64,000 nucleotides of DNA from Variovorax sp. 679 (GCF_003952185.1 NZ_RXFS01000010.1:1-64000); one strand, 5' to 3'. Positions 1-7,926 are shown, numbered from the stretch's first letter. Numbers and translations are program-made. The notes: generated by a model not told the origin, from the letters alone.

Positions 1-132
1 CTTCTGCAGGTTGTTGAGGTTCACCACGTAGGCGTTGTGGTGCTTGCCGTAGTGGTACTCGAGGGTTTCCTTCGAATACTCGGGTGCCAGCGCGTCCAGG
101 GCGTACGGCAGGGGTGGGAGCACATGTTCCAT
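1..132 (-). CDS. sodB: Superoxide dismutase [Fe], N-terminal part (runs off the window)
   Basis: The first 44 codons of an iron superoxide dismutase, which converts superoxide to oxygen and peroxide in the cytoplasm. The N-terminus (LPPLPYALDALAP, then the HYGKHHNAYVVNLNN stretch) is the alpha-hairpin start of Fe/Mn-SODs, and His27 of the HYGKHH motif is the first metal ligand. The rest of the gene, including the residues that separate Fe from Mn enzymes, lies outside the window, so the Fe assignment rests on N-terminal style. It is transcribed in the same direction as xseA, 49 bases downstream of it. Confidence 0.93.
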   Translation of the reverse strand, partial: MEHVLPPLPYALDALAPEYSKETLEYHYGKHHNAYVVNLNNLQK

Positions 133-181
133 GGTTTTTTCTCGTGGGTTGGTTGTGGGAATCAGGGATTCTAGGAAGTAA

Positions 182-1495
182 TTATTGAGGTGGCGTCGGA
201 CGCCTTCCCGTTGCGCCGCCCGGCGTGACGGTCAGGTCGACTTCGCCATCGGCGAGCCGCGCCTTGACAGCGTCGCCGGGTGCAAGTTGCGCGGTGCTGA
301 CGACCGCACGGCCACCTGAGTCGGTCAGCCACGCATAGCCACGTTGCAAGACCAACGCCGGATCCAGCAATCGCATGCGCAGGGCCACGCGCTCCAGCCG
401 GTCGCGGCGCTGCACCACCGCGCGCCCCAACTTCAAGGGAAAGTCGGCCGCGATCAGGCGCGGCACCTGCGTCAGGCGCTCTCTTCTGGACATCACCGTG
501 TAGCGAAGGCGCTGCGCGTGATGCGCAAGCCGCAACTGCTGGCGAGTCACGAGATTCGAAGGGCGGCCAAGGCGGCCCGCCGCCTGATCCAGACGCTGTC
601 CGAGTACGTCGACGCGCCCGCCCAGCGCATCGCCGAGCCGCTCCTCGATCAGATCGAGCGCACCGAGCCACACGTCGCGCGGTGCGCTCACCAGTTCGGC
701 GGCGGCAGTGGGCGTAGGGGCGCGCAGGTCGGCGCAAAAGTCGGCGATGGTGAAGTCGGTTTCATGCCCCACGCCACTGACCAGCGGTACCGGGCTCCGA
801 ACAATGGTCCGCGCCAGAGTCTCGTCGTTGAAGGCCCAGAGATCTTCGATGGAGCCGCCGCCTCGAACCAGCAGGATCACATCGACAGCCGGCGCAAGGT
901 CATAGAGCGATTGCAGCGCCCGCACCAGTTCGGCCGGCGCGTTGGCCCCTTGCACCGCCGCCGGGGCAAGCACAACCGGAATGTGTGGAACACGTCTTCG
1001 TAGCGCGGTGACCACGTCATGCAAAGCAGCCGCACCCAGCGAAGTGACGATGCCGATCGAGCGCGGGATGGTCGGCAGCGCCCGCTTGCGCGCCGGGTCG
1101 AAGAGGCCTTCGGCTTCCAGCCGCGCCTTGCGCTGCATGAACTGCTCGAACAAGGCGCCCTGCCCGGCCCGCCGAAGGCTCTCGACAACCAGTTGCAGAT
1201 CGCCGCGCGGCTCGTACACCGCGAGGCGTCCGCGGACCTCGACCTGATCGCCATCGCGCGGTGAGAAATCGAGCAGGCCGGCGGCACGGCGGAACATCGC
1301 GCAGCGCAGCTGACCGGACTCGTCCTTGAGCGCGAAGTAACAATGTCCACTTGGCGCGCGAGAGAAACCGGAAATTTCGCCGCGCACCGTCACCGGGTTG
1401 AAGCGGGCGTCGAGTGCGTCGGCGACAGCCCGGCACAAGGCCCCGACGGCCCAGACTCGCGGCCCCGGCGCGGAATTCGGTTCACGCTGGTTCAC
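182..1495 (-). CDS. xseA: Exodeoxyribonuclease VII large subunit
   Basis: Large catalytic subunit of exonuclease VII, which degrades single-stranded DNA from both ends together with XseB (not in the window). An N-terminal OB-fold tRNA_anti-like domain (VRGEISGF, SGHCYFALKDESG in the first 65 residues) is followed by the Exonuc_VII_L domain with LLVRGGGSIEDLWAFNDE and SGVGHETDFTIADF. I chose the GTG at 1495, giving 437 residues and the N-terminus VNQREPNS. A TTG at 1531 would add 12 residues. Neither has a clear ribosome binding site. The length is normal for the family. It diverges from exbB. Confidence 0.95.
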   Translation of the reverse strand: MNQREPNSAPGPRVWAVGALCRAVADALDARFNPVTVRGEISGFSRAPSGHCYFALKDESGQLRCAMFRRAAGLLDFSPRDGDQVEVRGRLAVYEPRGDLQLVVESLRRAGQGALFEQFMQRKARLEAEGLFDPARKRALPTIPRSIGIVTSLGAAALHDVVTALRRRVPHIPVVLAPAAVQGANAPAELVRALQSLYDLAPAVDVILLVRGGGSIEDLWAFNDETLARTIVRSPVPLVSGVGHETDFTIADFCADLRAPTPTAAAELVSAPRDVWLGALDLIEERLGDALGGRVDVLGQRLDQAAGRLGRPSNLVTRQQLRLAHHAQRLRYTVMSRRERLTQVPRLIAADFPLKLGRAVVQRRDRLERVALRMRLLDPALVLQRGYAWLTDSGGRAVVSTAQLAPGDAVKARLADGEVDLTVTPGGATGRRPTPPQ

Positions 1496-1698
1496 AAAAC
1501 GCACGCTCGGTCGGATGCCACTCTTCCACAACGGGCAGCACGGCCCCCTTCTTCAGGCCCCAGGGCGGGACAAGCGCACGGTTTCTCGTGCAAGCCATTG
1601 ATTTCATTGAAAAAAGTGCTGCTCAAAATTCAGTCGATCCAGCGAAAAGGCCGCCCCATGCGGGCTCGGGCGAGTTGCGCAGCAGGTTAGTCACAAAG

Positions 1699-1707
1699 TT
1701 ATCCACA
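1699..1707 (+). promoter_or_regulatory. Perfect consensus DnaA box (TTATCCACA)
   Basis: TTATCCACA matches the high-affinity DnaA consensus exactly. It overlaps an inverted repeat CACAGA-A-TCTGTG at 1704-1716. I saw no second good box nearby, so this is not an origin cluster. A 9-mer can occur by chance, but the position in a divergent intergenic region makes it worth noting. Confidence 0.4.
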
Positions 1708-1797
1708 GAATCTGTGCGTCCTTGCCGACACAAAAACAAGGCGCGTGACGATGGTGGGCTCAGTGGATAATCGCCGCGCATTTGCAGTCTACGGGCC

Positions 1798-1802
1798 GGA
1801 GG
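1798..1802 (+). promoter_or_regulatory. Ribosome binding site fixing the exbB TTG start
   Basis: GGAGG lies six bases before the TTG at 1809. No other in-frame start codon nearby has a comparable site, so this motif decides the exbB start. Confidence 0.75.
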
Positions 1803-1808
1803 ATTTTC

Positions 1809-2441
1809 TTGTTTTCCATCATAGTTGCCGCGGGTTGGCCGATCTGGCCCTTGCTCGCATGTTCGATCATTGCGCTCGCGCTGGTTATAGAACGTTTCAC
1901 GAGCCTCAAGACCGTGAGGGTACTGCCGCCGAAGCTCCTCGATGAAACCATCACGGCATCGCACGGCACCATTCCCGGTCCGGATATCGTGACAAAGCTC
2001 GAACGCAACTCGATGCTCGGTCAGGTCCTGGCTGCCGGCCTGCGCGCGCTGAATGCCAATCCGCGCTGCACCGAAGACGACCTGCGCGCCGCCATGGAGG
2101 CCTCGGGTCGCACCGTGGCGCACAAGCTCGAACGCTACCTGCCGGCGCTCGCCACCATCGCCTCGGCAGCCCCGCTGCTGGGGCTGCTGGGCACGGTCAT
2201 CGGCATGATCGAGATCTTCGGCTCGCAGTCGCCCGGCAGCGGCGCTGTCGGCTCCGGCAACCCGGCCCAACTGGCGCACGGCATCTCGATCGCGCTCTAC
2301 AACACCGCCTTCGGCCTCATCGTCGCCATTCCGACGCTGATCTTCTGGCGCTACTTCCGCAGCCGGGTCGACGAGTACCTGCTGAACCTCGAACTTTCCG
2401 GCGAGCGCTTCGCCCGCCACCTGAACGCGCTGCGCAAATGA
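1809..2441 (+). CDS. exbB: MotA/TolQ/ExbB proton channel family protein
   Basis: Inner-membrane proton-channel subunit that, with ExbD, transduces the proton motive force to TonB-type or Tol-type partners in the periplasm. It has 210 residues from the TTG start chosen by its GGAGG site. A first membrane helix (about residues 5-25, AAGWPIWPLLACSIIALALV) is followed by a cytoplasmic loop and the conserved two-helix core (ATIASAAPLLGLLGTVIGMI, then TAFGLIVAIPTLIFW). Its stop overlaps the exbD start (ATGA). No tonB or tolA is nearby. The position before lpxK and kdsB is the usual one in Burkholderiales, so the partner (TonB or an envelope role) is open. Confidence 0.88.
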   Translation: MFSIIVAAGWPIWPLLACSIIALALVIERFTSLKTVRVLPPKLLDETITASHGTIPGPDIVTKLERNSMLGQVLAAGLRALNANPRCTEDDLRAAMEASGRTVAHKLERYLPALATIASAAPLLGLLGTVIGMIEIFGSQSPGSGAVGSGNPAQLAHGISIALYNTAFGLIVAIPTLIFWRYFRSRVDEYLLNLELSGERFARHLNALRK

Positions 2442-2878
2442 GCCGTGCCCGCATGCAGTTCCGCCACGGCGCGCGCGACGAGCCGGAGATCAACCTGATC
2501 CCGTTCATCGACGTGCTGCTGGTGATCCTGATCTTCCTGATGCTGTCGACCACTTACAGCAAGTTCACCGAGATGCAGCTGCGGCTGCCCACGGCGGACG
2601 TCGACGCGCAGCGCGACTATCCGAAGGAAGTGATCGTGGCGGTCTCGGCCGACGGCCGTTACTCGGTCAACAAGAACGCCGTAGCCGACCGCAGCGTCGA
2701 AACCGTGACGGCCGCCCTCGCCGCAGCTGCAACGGGCGGCAAGGACAGCGTGGTGATCATCAGCGCCGACGCGACCAGTCCGCACCAGGCCGTGGTGACG
2801 GTGATGGAAGCCGCGCGCCGCGCCGGACTGATGCAGATCACCTTCGCGGCCCAGTCGACGGCGCAAGCCGGGCACTGA
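2438..2878 (+). CDS. exbD: Biopolymer transport protein ExbD/TolR family
   Basis: Partner of ExbB: a single-pass inner-membrane protein with a periplasmic domain. One transmembrane helix (about residues 20-42) carries the essential aspartate Asp25 in PFIDVLLVILIFLM, the residue thought to be protonated during energy coupling. The periplasmic part ends with the VVTVMEAARRAGL helix typical of ExbD/TolR. The 146-residue length is normal. The start overlaps the exbB stop by four bases and the stop overlaps the GTG of lpxK, which indicates translational coupling. Confidence 0.92.
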   Translation: MSRARMQFRHGARDEPEINLIPFIDVLLVILIFLMLSTTYSKFTEMQLRLPTADVDAQRDYPKEVIVAVSADGRYSVNKNAVADRSVETVTAALAAAATGGKDSVVIISADATSPHQAVVTVMEAARRAGLMQITFAAQSTAQAGH

Positions 2879-3904
2879 GTGCCTACCGACGGCGGCAAGG
2901 GCGGCAACACGGGTTCCTCGCAGCAGCTGCAGGACGCCTGGCTGCGTCGAGGCCCCCTGGCTTGCCTGCTGTGGCCGCTGTCGCTCGTCTACGCCGCGCT
3001 CTTCGCGGTGCGCGGCTGGCTGTATCGCGCGGGATGGCTGCGGACCGCGCGGGTGCGCGTGCCGGTGATCGTGGTCGGCAATGTGATTGCAGGTGGAGCC
3101 GGCAAGACACCAGTCGTCATGGCTGTCGTCCGGCATCTTCAGGCGCGGGGCGTGCAAGTCGGCGTGGTGTCGCGCGGTTACGGACGCCGCACCGATGACT
3201 GCCGCGAAGTGCTCGGCGACAGCGACCCACGGGATGTCGGCGACGAGCCCGCGCTGATCCACCATGCCACCAGGGCGCCGGTGTTCGTGGCGCGCCGTCG
3301 CATCGATGCAGCGCGCGCCCTTCTCGAACGGCACCCGGGCACGCAAGTCATCGTGAGCGACGACGGCCTGCAGCATCTGGCGCTCGCCCGCGACATCGAG
3401 ATCTGCGTGTTCGACGACCGGGGCATCGGAAATGGCTGGCGGCTGCCCGCCGGCCCGCTGCGCGAGGCCTGGCCGCGCCGCTGCGACCTTGTGCTGCACA
3501 GCGGCGCGCGACCGGCCTTCGCCGGAGGCCATACCGCTACCCGGGCTCTCGCGGCTGAAGCCCTGCGCGGCGATGGCCAACGAGTGCCGCTGGCCTCGCT
3601 TGCAGGACGGCCCGTGATCGCGCTCGCGGCCATCGCGCGGCCCCAAGCCTTTTTCGAGATGCTGCGCGCGCGCGGCCTCACGCTTGCCGAAGCCATCGCG
3701 TTGCCCGATCACTTCGACTTCGAAAGCTGGCAGCAACCGCCGGACGCCACTCGAACCCTCATCTGCACGGAGAAAGACGCCGTCAAGCTGTGGCGCAAGG
3801 CGCCAGATGCGCTGGCCGTACCGCTGGAGTTCGCGCCCTCCGCGGAATTCTTCGCCGCACTCGACGCAAAGCTATCATCGCTCGATGGATACCAAGCTGC
3901 TTGA
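2879..3904 (+). CDS. lpxK: Tetraacyldisaccharide 4'-kinase
   Basis: Phosphorylates the 4' position of the lipid A disaccharide at the inner membrane, giving lipid IVA before Kdo addition. The protein has 341 residues. A hydrophobic N-terminal helix (about 28-50) is followed by the P-loop AGGAGKTP (71-78) and DDGLQHLALARD, the conserved metal/nucleotide segment. The GTG start directly follows the exbD stop; the first 18 residues are poorly conserved in character, so a slightly later start is possible. The 3' end overlaps the Trm112-like gene by 20 bases. It sits in an operon with kdsB. Confidence 0.95.
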   Translation: MPTDGGKGGNTGSSQQLQDAWLRRGPLACLLWPLSLVYAALFAVRGWLYRAGWLRTARVRVPVIVVGNVIAGGAGKTPVVMAVVRHLQARGVQVGVVSRGYGRRTDDCREVLGDSDPRDVGDEPALIHHATRAPVFVARRRIDAARALLERHPGTQVIVSDDGLQHLALARDIEICVFDDRGIGNGWRLPAGPLREAWPRRCDLVLHSGARPAFAGGHTATRALAAEALRGDGQRVPLASLAGRPVIALAAIARPQAFFEMLRARGLTLAEAIALPDHFDFESWQQPPDATRTLICTEKDAVKLWRKAPDALAVPLEFAPSAEFFAALDAKLSSLDGYQAA

Positions 3905-4067
3905 ATTGCTCGTCTGCCCCGTCACCAAGGGGCCGCTGACCTGGAACCCCGAGAAGCATGAGCTGTGCTCGCGCAGCGCGCGCCTCGCCTATCCGGTGCG
4001 CGACGGTATTCCGGTGCTGCTCGAGAACGAGGCTCGCACGCTCTCCGACGAAGAGCTCGGGCTGTGA
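3885..4067 (+). CDS. Trm112 family protein (YcaR-like)
   Basis: A 60-residue protein of the Trm112/YcaR type. The family pattern is clear (LLELLVCPVTKGPL, then LAYPVRDGIPVLLENEA). Trm112 proteins in eukaryotes and archaea activate methyltransferases; the bacterial YcaR-like role between lpxK and kdsB is not established. The usual first CPxC zinc motif is degraded to CPVT, and only one further cysteine (HELCSR) remains, so zinc binding is doubtful. It begins inside the lpxK 3' end and its stop overlaps the kdsB GTG start. Confidence 0.9.
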   Translation: MDTKLLELLVCPVTKGPLTWNPEKHELCSRSARLAYPVRDGIPVLLENEARTLSDEELGL

Positions 4068-4834
4068 GCTTCACTGTTCTGGTGCCGGCGCGGCTGGCCT
4101 CGACGCGACTTCCCAACAAACCCCTGGCCGATATCGCCGGCGTACCCATGGTGGTGCGCGTGGCGCAGCGCGCCGGTGAATCCGGCGCGTCGCGCGTGGT
4201 GGTCGCGGGCGACGATGCTTCCATCATCGCGGCGTGCAAGACCCACGGCGTCGAAGCCATCCTCACCCGCCAGGACCACCCCAGTGGCACCGACCGGCTG
4301 GCTGAAGCCTGCGAACAACTGGGCCTGGATGGCGACGATATCGTCGTCAACGTACAGGGCGACGAGCCGCTGATCGATCCCGCGCTGATCGACGCCGTGG
4401 CGTCCACGCTGGCCACGCACGCCGAAGCGGCCATGAGCACCGCCGCCCACGAGATCGATTCGGTCGGCGACTTCATGAATCCCAATGTGGTGAAGGCCGT
4501 GCTCGATGCACAAGGCAACGCGATGTACTTCAGTCGCGCGCCGATCCCGTGGTGGCGTGATGGCTCTGCCAATGGAGCCGCGCCAGCGGTGCTGCCTGCT
4601 CCTGCTCCGTTGCGCCACATCGGAATCTATGGCTATCGCGCGGGCTTCGTGCGCCGTTTTCCCTCCTTGCCGCCGGCCCCCGTTGAGGCGACGGAAGCGC
4701 TCGAACAGTTGCGCGCGCTCTGGCACGGCCATCGCATTGCCGTGCATGTGAGCCATGTCGCGCCGGGCCCTGGCATCGACACGCCCGAAGACCTGGCACG
4801 CGTGCGCGCGATCTTCGCAGCGGCCGGCTCCTGA
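4064..4834 (+). CDS. kdsB: 3-deoxy-manno-octulosonate cytidylyltransferase
   Basis: Activates Kdo with CTP to CMP-Kdo for the inner core of LPS. It has 256 residues from a GTG that overlaps the preceding stop (GTGA). The N-terminal nucleotide-binding motif VPARLASTRLPNKPL is diagnostic, followed by HPSGTDRLAEA and NVQGDEPLI, which bind sugar and metal. It is the last gene of the exbB-exbD-lpxK-trm112-kdsB operon. A 139-base gap before adk may hold an adk promoter. The Kdo hydroxylase at 23.8 kb acts on the same sugar. Confidence 0.96.
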   Translation: MSFTVLVPARLASTRLPNKPLADIAGVPMVVRVAQRAGESGASRVVVAGDDASIIAACKTHGVEAILTRQDHPSGTDRLAEACEQLGLDGDDIVVNVQGDEPLIDPALIDAVASTLATHAEAAMSTAAHEIDSVGDFMNPNVVKAVLDAQGNAMYFSRAPIPWWRDGSANGAAPAVLPAPAPLRHIGIYGYRAGFVRRFPSLPPAPVEATEALEQLRALWHGHRIAVHVSHVAPGPGIDTPEDLARVRAIFAAAGS

Positions 4835-4973
4835 GCCCCGAGGCGTCTCCAAGGCTGCAGGCAGCGGGAATTCCTCGGGGGCACGCATGCTATCCTCGAA
4901 GCAACTCCGCCTCGCCCAGCCTTGGGGCCGACGCTTGGCGCGACACAAAATCTAAGAACCGTCCGAGGACACC

Positions 4974-5630
4974 ATGAGACTAATTTTGCTGGGCGCGCCC
5001 GGGGCGGGCAAAGGCACGCAAGCGGCCTTCATTTGCCAGAAATACAGCATCCCCCAGATTTCGACCGGCGACATGCTGCGCGCCGCAGTCAAGGCCGGCA
5101 CACCGCTGGGGTTGCAGGCCAAGGCTGTCATGGACGCCGGCGCGCTGGTCAGCGACGACCTGATCATCAATCTGGTGAAGGAACGCATCGCGCAGCCCGA
5201 TTGCGCCGCCGGCTTCCTGTTCGACGGTTTCCCTCGCACCATTCCGCAGGCCGACGCCATGAAGGCCGCCGGCGTCAAGCTCGACTACGTGCTCGAGATC
5301 GACGTGCCCTTCGGCGACATCATCGAGCGCATGAGTGGCCGTCGCTCGCACCCGGCTTCGGGCCGCACCTATCACGTCAAGTTCAATCCGCCCAAGGTGG
5401 AAGGCAAGGACGACGTGACCGGCGAAGACCTGATCCAGCGCGAGGACGACAAGGAAGAAACCGTGCGCAAGCGGCTCGACGTGTACAGCCAGCAGACGCG
5501 TCCTCTGGTCGACTACTACTCCGCCTGGGCCAAGACCGATCCCGCCGCTGCGCCGAAGTACCGCGCAATCAAGGGTGTCGGCACGGTCGACGAGATCACG
5601 CAACGTGCACTCGCTGCGCTGAGCAGCTGA
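4974..5630 (+). CDS. adk: Adenylate kinase
   Basis: Interconverts ATP + AMP and 2 ADP in the cytoplasm. It has 218 residues, with the P-loop GAPGAGKGTQ (about 7-16), the AMP-binding segment STGDMLRAAV and FDGFPRTIPQA, and a long-type LID domain (SGRRSHPASGRTYHVKFNPP) without the four zinc cysteines. It ends in a strong terminator shared with the convergent asparaginase gene. A separate transcription unit from kdsB is likely because of the intergenic gap. Confidence 0.97.
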   Translation: MRLILLGAPGAGKGTQAAFICQKYSIPQISTGDMLRAAVKAGTPLGLQAKAVMDAGALVSDDLIINLVKERIAQPDCAAGFLFDGFPRTIPQADAMKAAGVKLDYVLEIDVPFGDIIERMSGRRSHPASGRTYHVKFNPPKVEGKDDVTGEDLIQREDDKEETVRKRLDVYSQQTRPLVDYYSAWAKTDPAAAPKYRAIKGVGTVDEITQRALAALSS

Positions 5631-5644
5631 CCTGATTTCACGGC

Positions 5645-5669
5645 AACCGCCCCTTCGACAGGGGCGGTT
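5645..5669. terminator. Bidirectional terminator between adk and asparaginase
   Basis: A perfect 10-base-pair inverted repeat, AACCGCCCCT / AGGGGCGGTT, with a 5-base loop lies between two convergent genes. It is followed by TTCATTTTT on the plus strand, so it clearly serves adk; the minus-strand side is less T-rich. Confidence 0.85.
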
Positions 5670-5675
5670 TCATTT

Positions 5676-6641
5676 TTACCCCAGCAGTTCCAGCATCAAG
5701 GCGATGCGCGCCTTGACGGGCGTCAGCGCGCCTGCATCGCGAAGCGCATCTCCGGCCTTCGGCAGGATTCGCCCGCTCACGCACCGCGTGGCCCGAATCA
5801 CCGAGACTCCGGCGTCCTGTGCCTTGAGTGCAGCCGCTTCCAGCGCATGGTGCAGGGTGCCGTTGCCGGTGGTGGCGAGCACCAGCCCGCGCAGGGGCTC
5901 CGTGCCTACAGACAGCAGGAGCGCGTCGATCACCGCGCCAGAGGCACCGGCATGGCTCATGACGATCTCGACCCGAGGCCACTGCACGCCAGCCGTACCC
6001 AGAAGCTTAGTCGCCGGCAATGCCTCCCCCTGCGGCCACGCCCGGACGAGGCGCACCTCACCCTCCTCCACGTAGCCGACAGGCCCGGCGTCGCCCGACG
6101 CGAAGGCGTCAAGCCGGTAGGTATGCACCTTCAGGATGTCTACGCCGCCATGGACGACACCGGCGCACACCACCGTCACGCCCCGAGCCCCCTGCGTCGC
6201 GGCAACGCTGATCGCGTCGCGCACGTTCTGCGGCCCGTCCGGCGACAACGCAGTAGCTGGACGCATCGCGCATGTGAGCACCACCGGCTTGGACGGCGCC
6301 AGCACCGAGTGCAGGAAGAACGCGGTCTCCTCGATGGTGTCGGTGCCATGAGTGATCACCACGCCAGCCACATCGGCCTGTGCCAGCCACTGCGCACAGC
6401 GCCGGGCCAGTTGCTGCCAGATGTCGAAGGACATGTCCTTGCTGTCGACCTGCGCCACCTGCTCGGCCTCGAGCGTCACGCCTTCGGGCGCTTCGATTCC
6501 GCCCAGCAGGTCGGCCACGCCCACCTGTGCGGCGGTGTAGCCGATGTTGTCGTCGCTGCTGGCGGCCCTGCCCGCGATGGTGCCGCCGGTACCCAGAACC
6601 ACCACACGACGGAGCAGTTCAGGCGAAGAGGAATTGACCAT
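5676..6641 (-). CDS. L-asparaginase, type without signal peptide
   Basis: Hydrolyses L-asparagine to aspartate and ammonia. It has 321 residues, with both active-site threonine motifs: GTGGTIAG (Thr21) and THGTDTIEETAFFL with the TDT pair near residue 100; a catalytic-type lysine may lie beyond TCAMRPA, but I did not map it. The layout follows the bacterial type II fold, but there is no signal peptide, so it is probably cytoplasmic. It diverges from lexA, and its start is only about 20 bases from the nearer LexA box, so SOS control is conceivable. Glutaminase side activity cannot be judged from sequence. Confidence 0.92.
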   Translation of the reverse strand: MVNSSSPELLRRVVVLGTGGTIAGRAASSDDNIGYTAAQVGVADLLGGIEAPEGVTLEAEQVAQVDSKDMSFDIWQQLARRCAQWLAQADVAGVVITHGTDTIEETAFFLHSVLAPSKPVVLTCAMRPATALSPDGPQNVRDAISVAATQGARGVTVVCAGVVHGGVDILKVHTYRLDAFASGDAGPVGYVEEGEVRLVRAWPQGEALPATKLLGTAGVQWPRVEIVMSHAGASGAVIDALLLSVGTEPLRGLVLATTGNGTLHHALEAAALKAQDAGVSVIRATRCVSGRILPKAGDALRDAGALTPVKARIALMLELLG

Positions 6642-6661
6642 GGCTTGTCAACTTAAAAAAA

Positions 6662-6677
6662 CTGGTTAAAAATACAG
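6662..6677. promoter_or_regulatory. LexA box 1 (CTG-N10-CAG)
   Basis: CTGGTTAAAAATACAG fits the CTG-N10-CAG LexA operator pattern with an AT-rich centre. It lies 37 bases before the lexA ATG and 20 bases before the asparaginase ATG on the other strand, which suggests autoregulation of lexA. Confidence 0.75.
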
Positions 6678-6680
6678 CCA

Positions 6681-6696
6681 CTGGATATCCAGCCAG
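6681..6696. promoter_or_regulatory. LexA box 2 (CTG-N10-CAG), overlapping a 12-base palindrome
   Basis: CTGGATATCCAGCCAG also fits CTG-N10-CAG. Its first 12 bases, CTGGATATCCAG (6681-6692), form a perfect palindrome. A tandem pair of boxes in front of lexA is known from Escherichia coli. This box is weaker, with a GC-richer right side. Confidence 0.6.
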
Positions 6697-6714
6697 TACC
6701 GCAAGGAACCACAT

Positions 6715-7398
6715 ATGCAGTTCGCCGTGAAGCTTACAGCCCGCCAGCAGCAGATCCTGGATCTGATCCAGAGCGCAATCGCACGTACCGGTGCGCCACC
6801 CACGCGCGCCGAAATCGCCAACGAACTCGGGTTCAAGTCGGCCAATGCCGCCGAAGAGCACCTGCAGGCGCTGGCACGCAAGGGCGTCATCGAACTCGTC
6901 AGCGGCACCTCGCGCGGCATCCGCCTCAAAGGCGACGCATTGCGCTCGCTCAACGAAACGCGGCATCGCGAAGGCGGACAGTTCTCGCTCTCGCTGCCCG
7001 GCATGGCCCAACTGGCGCTCCCGCTCATCGGCCGCGTCGCAGCCGGCTCGCCCATCCTGGCGCAGGAGCACGTCGACCAGACCTACTACGTCGAGAACAC
7101 GCTGTTCCAGCGCCAGCCCGACTACCTGCTCAAGGTGCGCGGCATGTCGATGCGCGATGCCGGCATCATGGACGGCGACCTGCTCGCGGTGCAAGCCACC
7201 AAGGAGGCGCGCAACGGCCAGATCGTGGTCGCACGCCTGGGGGACGAAGTGACCGTCAAGCGCCTGAAACGCAACAAGCAGGTCATCGAACTGCACGCCG
7301 AGAATCCCGACTACCCGACCATCATCGTCCAGCCCGGCGAGCCCTTCGAAATCGAAGGCCTCGCGGTCGGTCTCATCCGGAACACCATGCTGATGTAG
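6715..7398 (+). CDS. lexA: LexA repressor, SOS regulator
   Basis: Transcriptional repressor of the SOS response that cleaves itself when RecA filaments form. It has 227 residues, with a winged helix-turn-helix in the first 70 (PPTRAEIANELGFKSANAAE), the Ala110-Gly111 cleavage site in GRVAAGSP, and the catalytic dyad Ser145 (VRGMSMRD) and Lys182 (VTVKRL). The ATG at 6715 has AAGGA seven bases upstream. It is somewhat longer than the E. coli protein (202), as in related betaproteobacteria, with extra residues between the two domains. Two LexA boxes precede it. Confidence 0.97.
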   Translation: MQFAVKLTARQQQILDLIQSAIARTGAPPTRAEIANELGFKSANAAEEHLQALARKGVIELVSGTSRGIRLKGDALRSLNETRHREGGQFSLSLPGMAQLALPLIGRVAAGSPILAQEHVDQTYYVENTLFQRQPDYLLKVRGMSMRDAGIMDGDLLAVQATKEARNGQIVVARLGDEVTVKRLKRNKQVIELHAENPDYPTIIVQPGEPFEIEGLAVGLIRNTMLM

Positions 7399-7545
7399 GC
7401 CCCGGGCGGCCTTTGCGGCCCGGCACCTCATCCCCCATCCGGCCTCGACAGGTGGCGGGCGTATGGCGAAGAGTCGCCATCACCCTGTCGCGGCCGATTC
7501 AAGAAATCCTGCCTGTGTTCAACCTCATACTTTCTTGGAGTTCAC

Positions 7546-7926
7546 ATGGGAATCGCCCTCCTCGCCATCGCCGATATCTGGATGCCGCTGCAATCGCTGG
7601 CCAGCCGCTTGATGCCGGCACGCCGCGCTCATCGCAGGAATCACCTCGACACCGCTGAGTCTTCTGCCGGACTGCGCTATGTGGCGGTGCGCCCCGCCTG
7701 TACTGCCCGATCGGGTAGCGGTGCCACGCCCGACGCAACGGCCAGTATGCCGGTTCGCCCCCTGCGCGTGGTCCGCGTGGTCGACGGCAAGGGCCGTCAG
7801 TGCAGCAATAACCGTGTGTTGATCTCCGGCCGCATGGCCGACGTATGCGCCGAACTCGACCGACTGGCCGCGCTCGAAGCCGCCGAAACCCTGGCGACTG
7901 CCCCGCATTCCACGCGGCTGCACTGA
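7546..7926 (+). CDS. Small protein of unknown function downstream of lexA
   Basis: I do not recognise the family. The protein has 126 residues, a hydrophobic start (MGIALLAIADIWMPLQSL), a low-complexity basic middle, and a better-ordered C-terminal part (VVRVVDGKGRQCSNNRVLISGRMADVCAELDRLAALEA) that looks like the conserved core. A GGAG sequence lies just before the ATG. It lies 147 bases after lexA on the same strand; I see no LexA box in the gap. Coding is supported by its place, its ribosome site and the ordered C-terminus. Confidence 0.6.
   Translation: MGIALLAIADIWMPLQSLASRLMPARRAHRRNHLDTAESSAGLRYVAVRPACTARSGSGATPDATASMPVRPLRVVRVVDGKGRQCSNNRVLISGRMADVCAELDRLAALEAAETLATAPHSTRLH

Larger units (their letters stand above)
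1496..1808. other. xseA-exbB divergent intergenic region
   Basis: A 313-base non-coding stretch between two divergent genes. It must hold both promoters, but I could not assign either with confidence; GATAAT at 1765-1770 is a possible -10 element for exbB. It contains one perfect DnaA box and an overlapping inverted repeat (listed separately) and the exbB ribosome binding site. I see no RNA gene and no convincing small ORF. Confidence 0.6.

Noticed and set aside
171..737. Minus-strand open frame overlapping xseA
   Set aside because: Arg/Ala-rich shadow of xseA in another frame.
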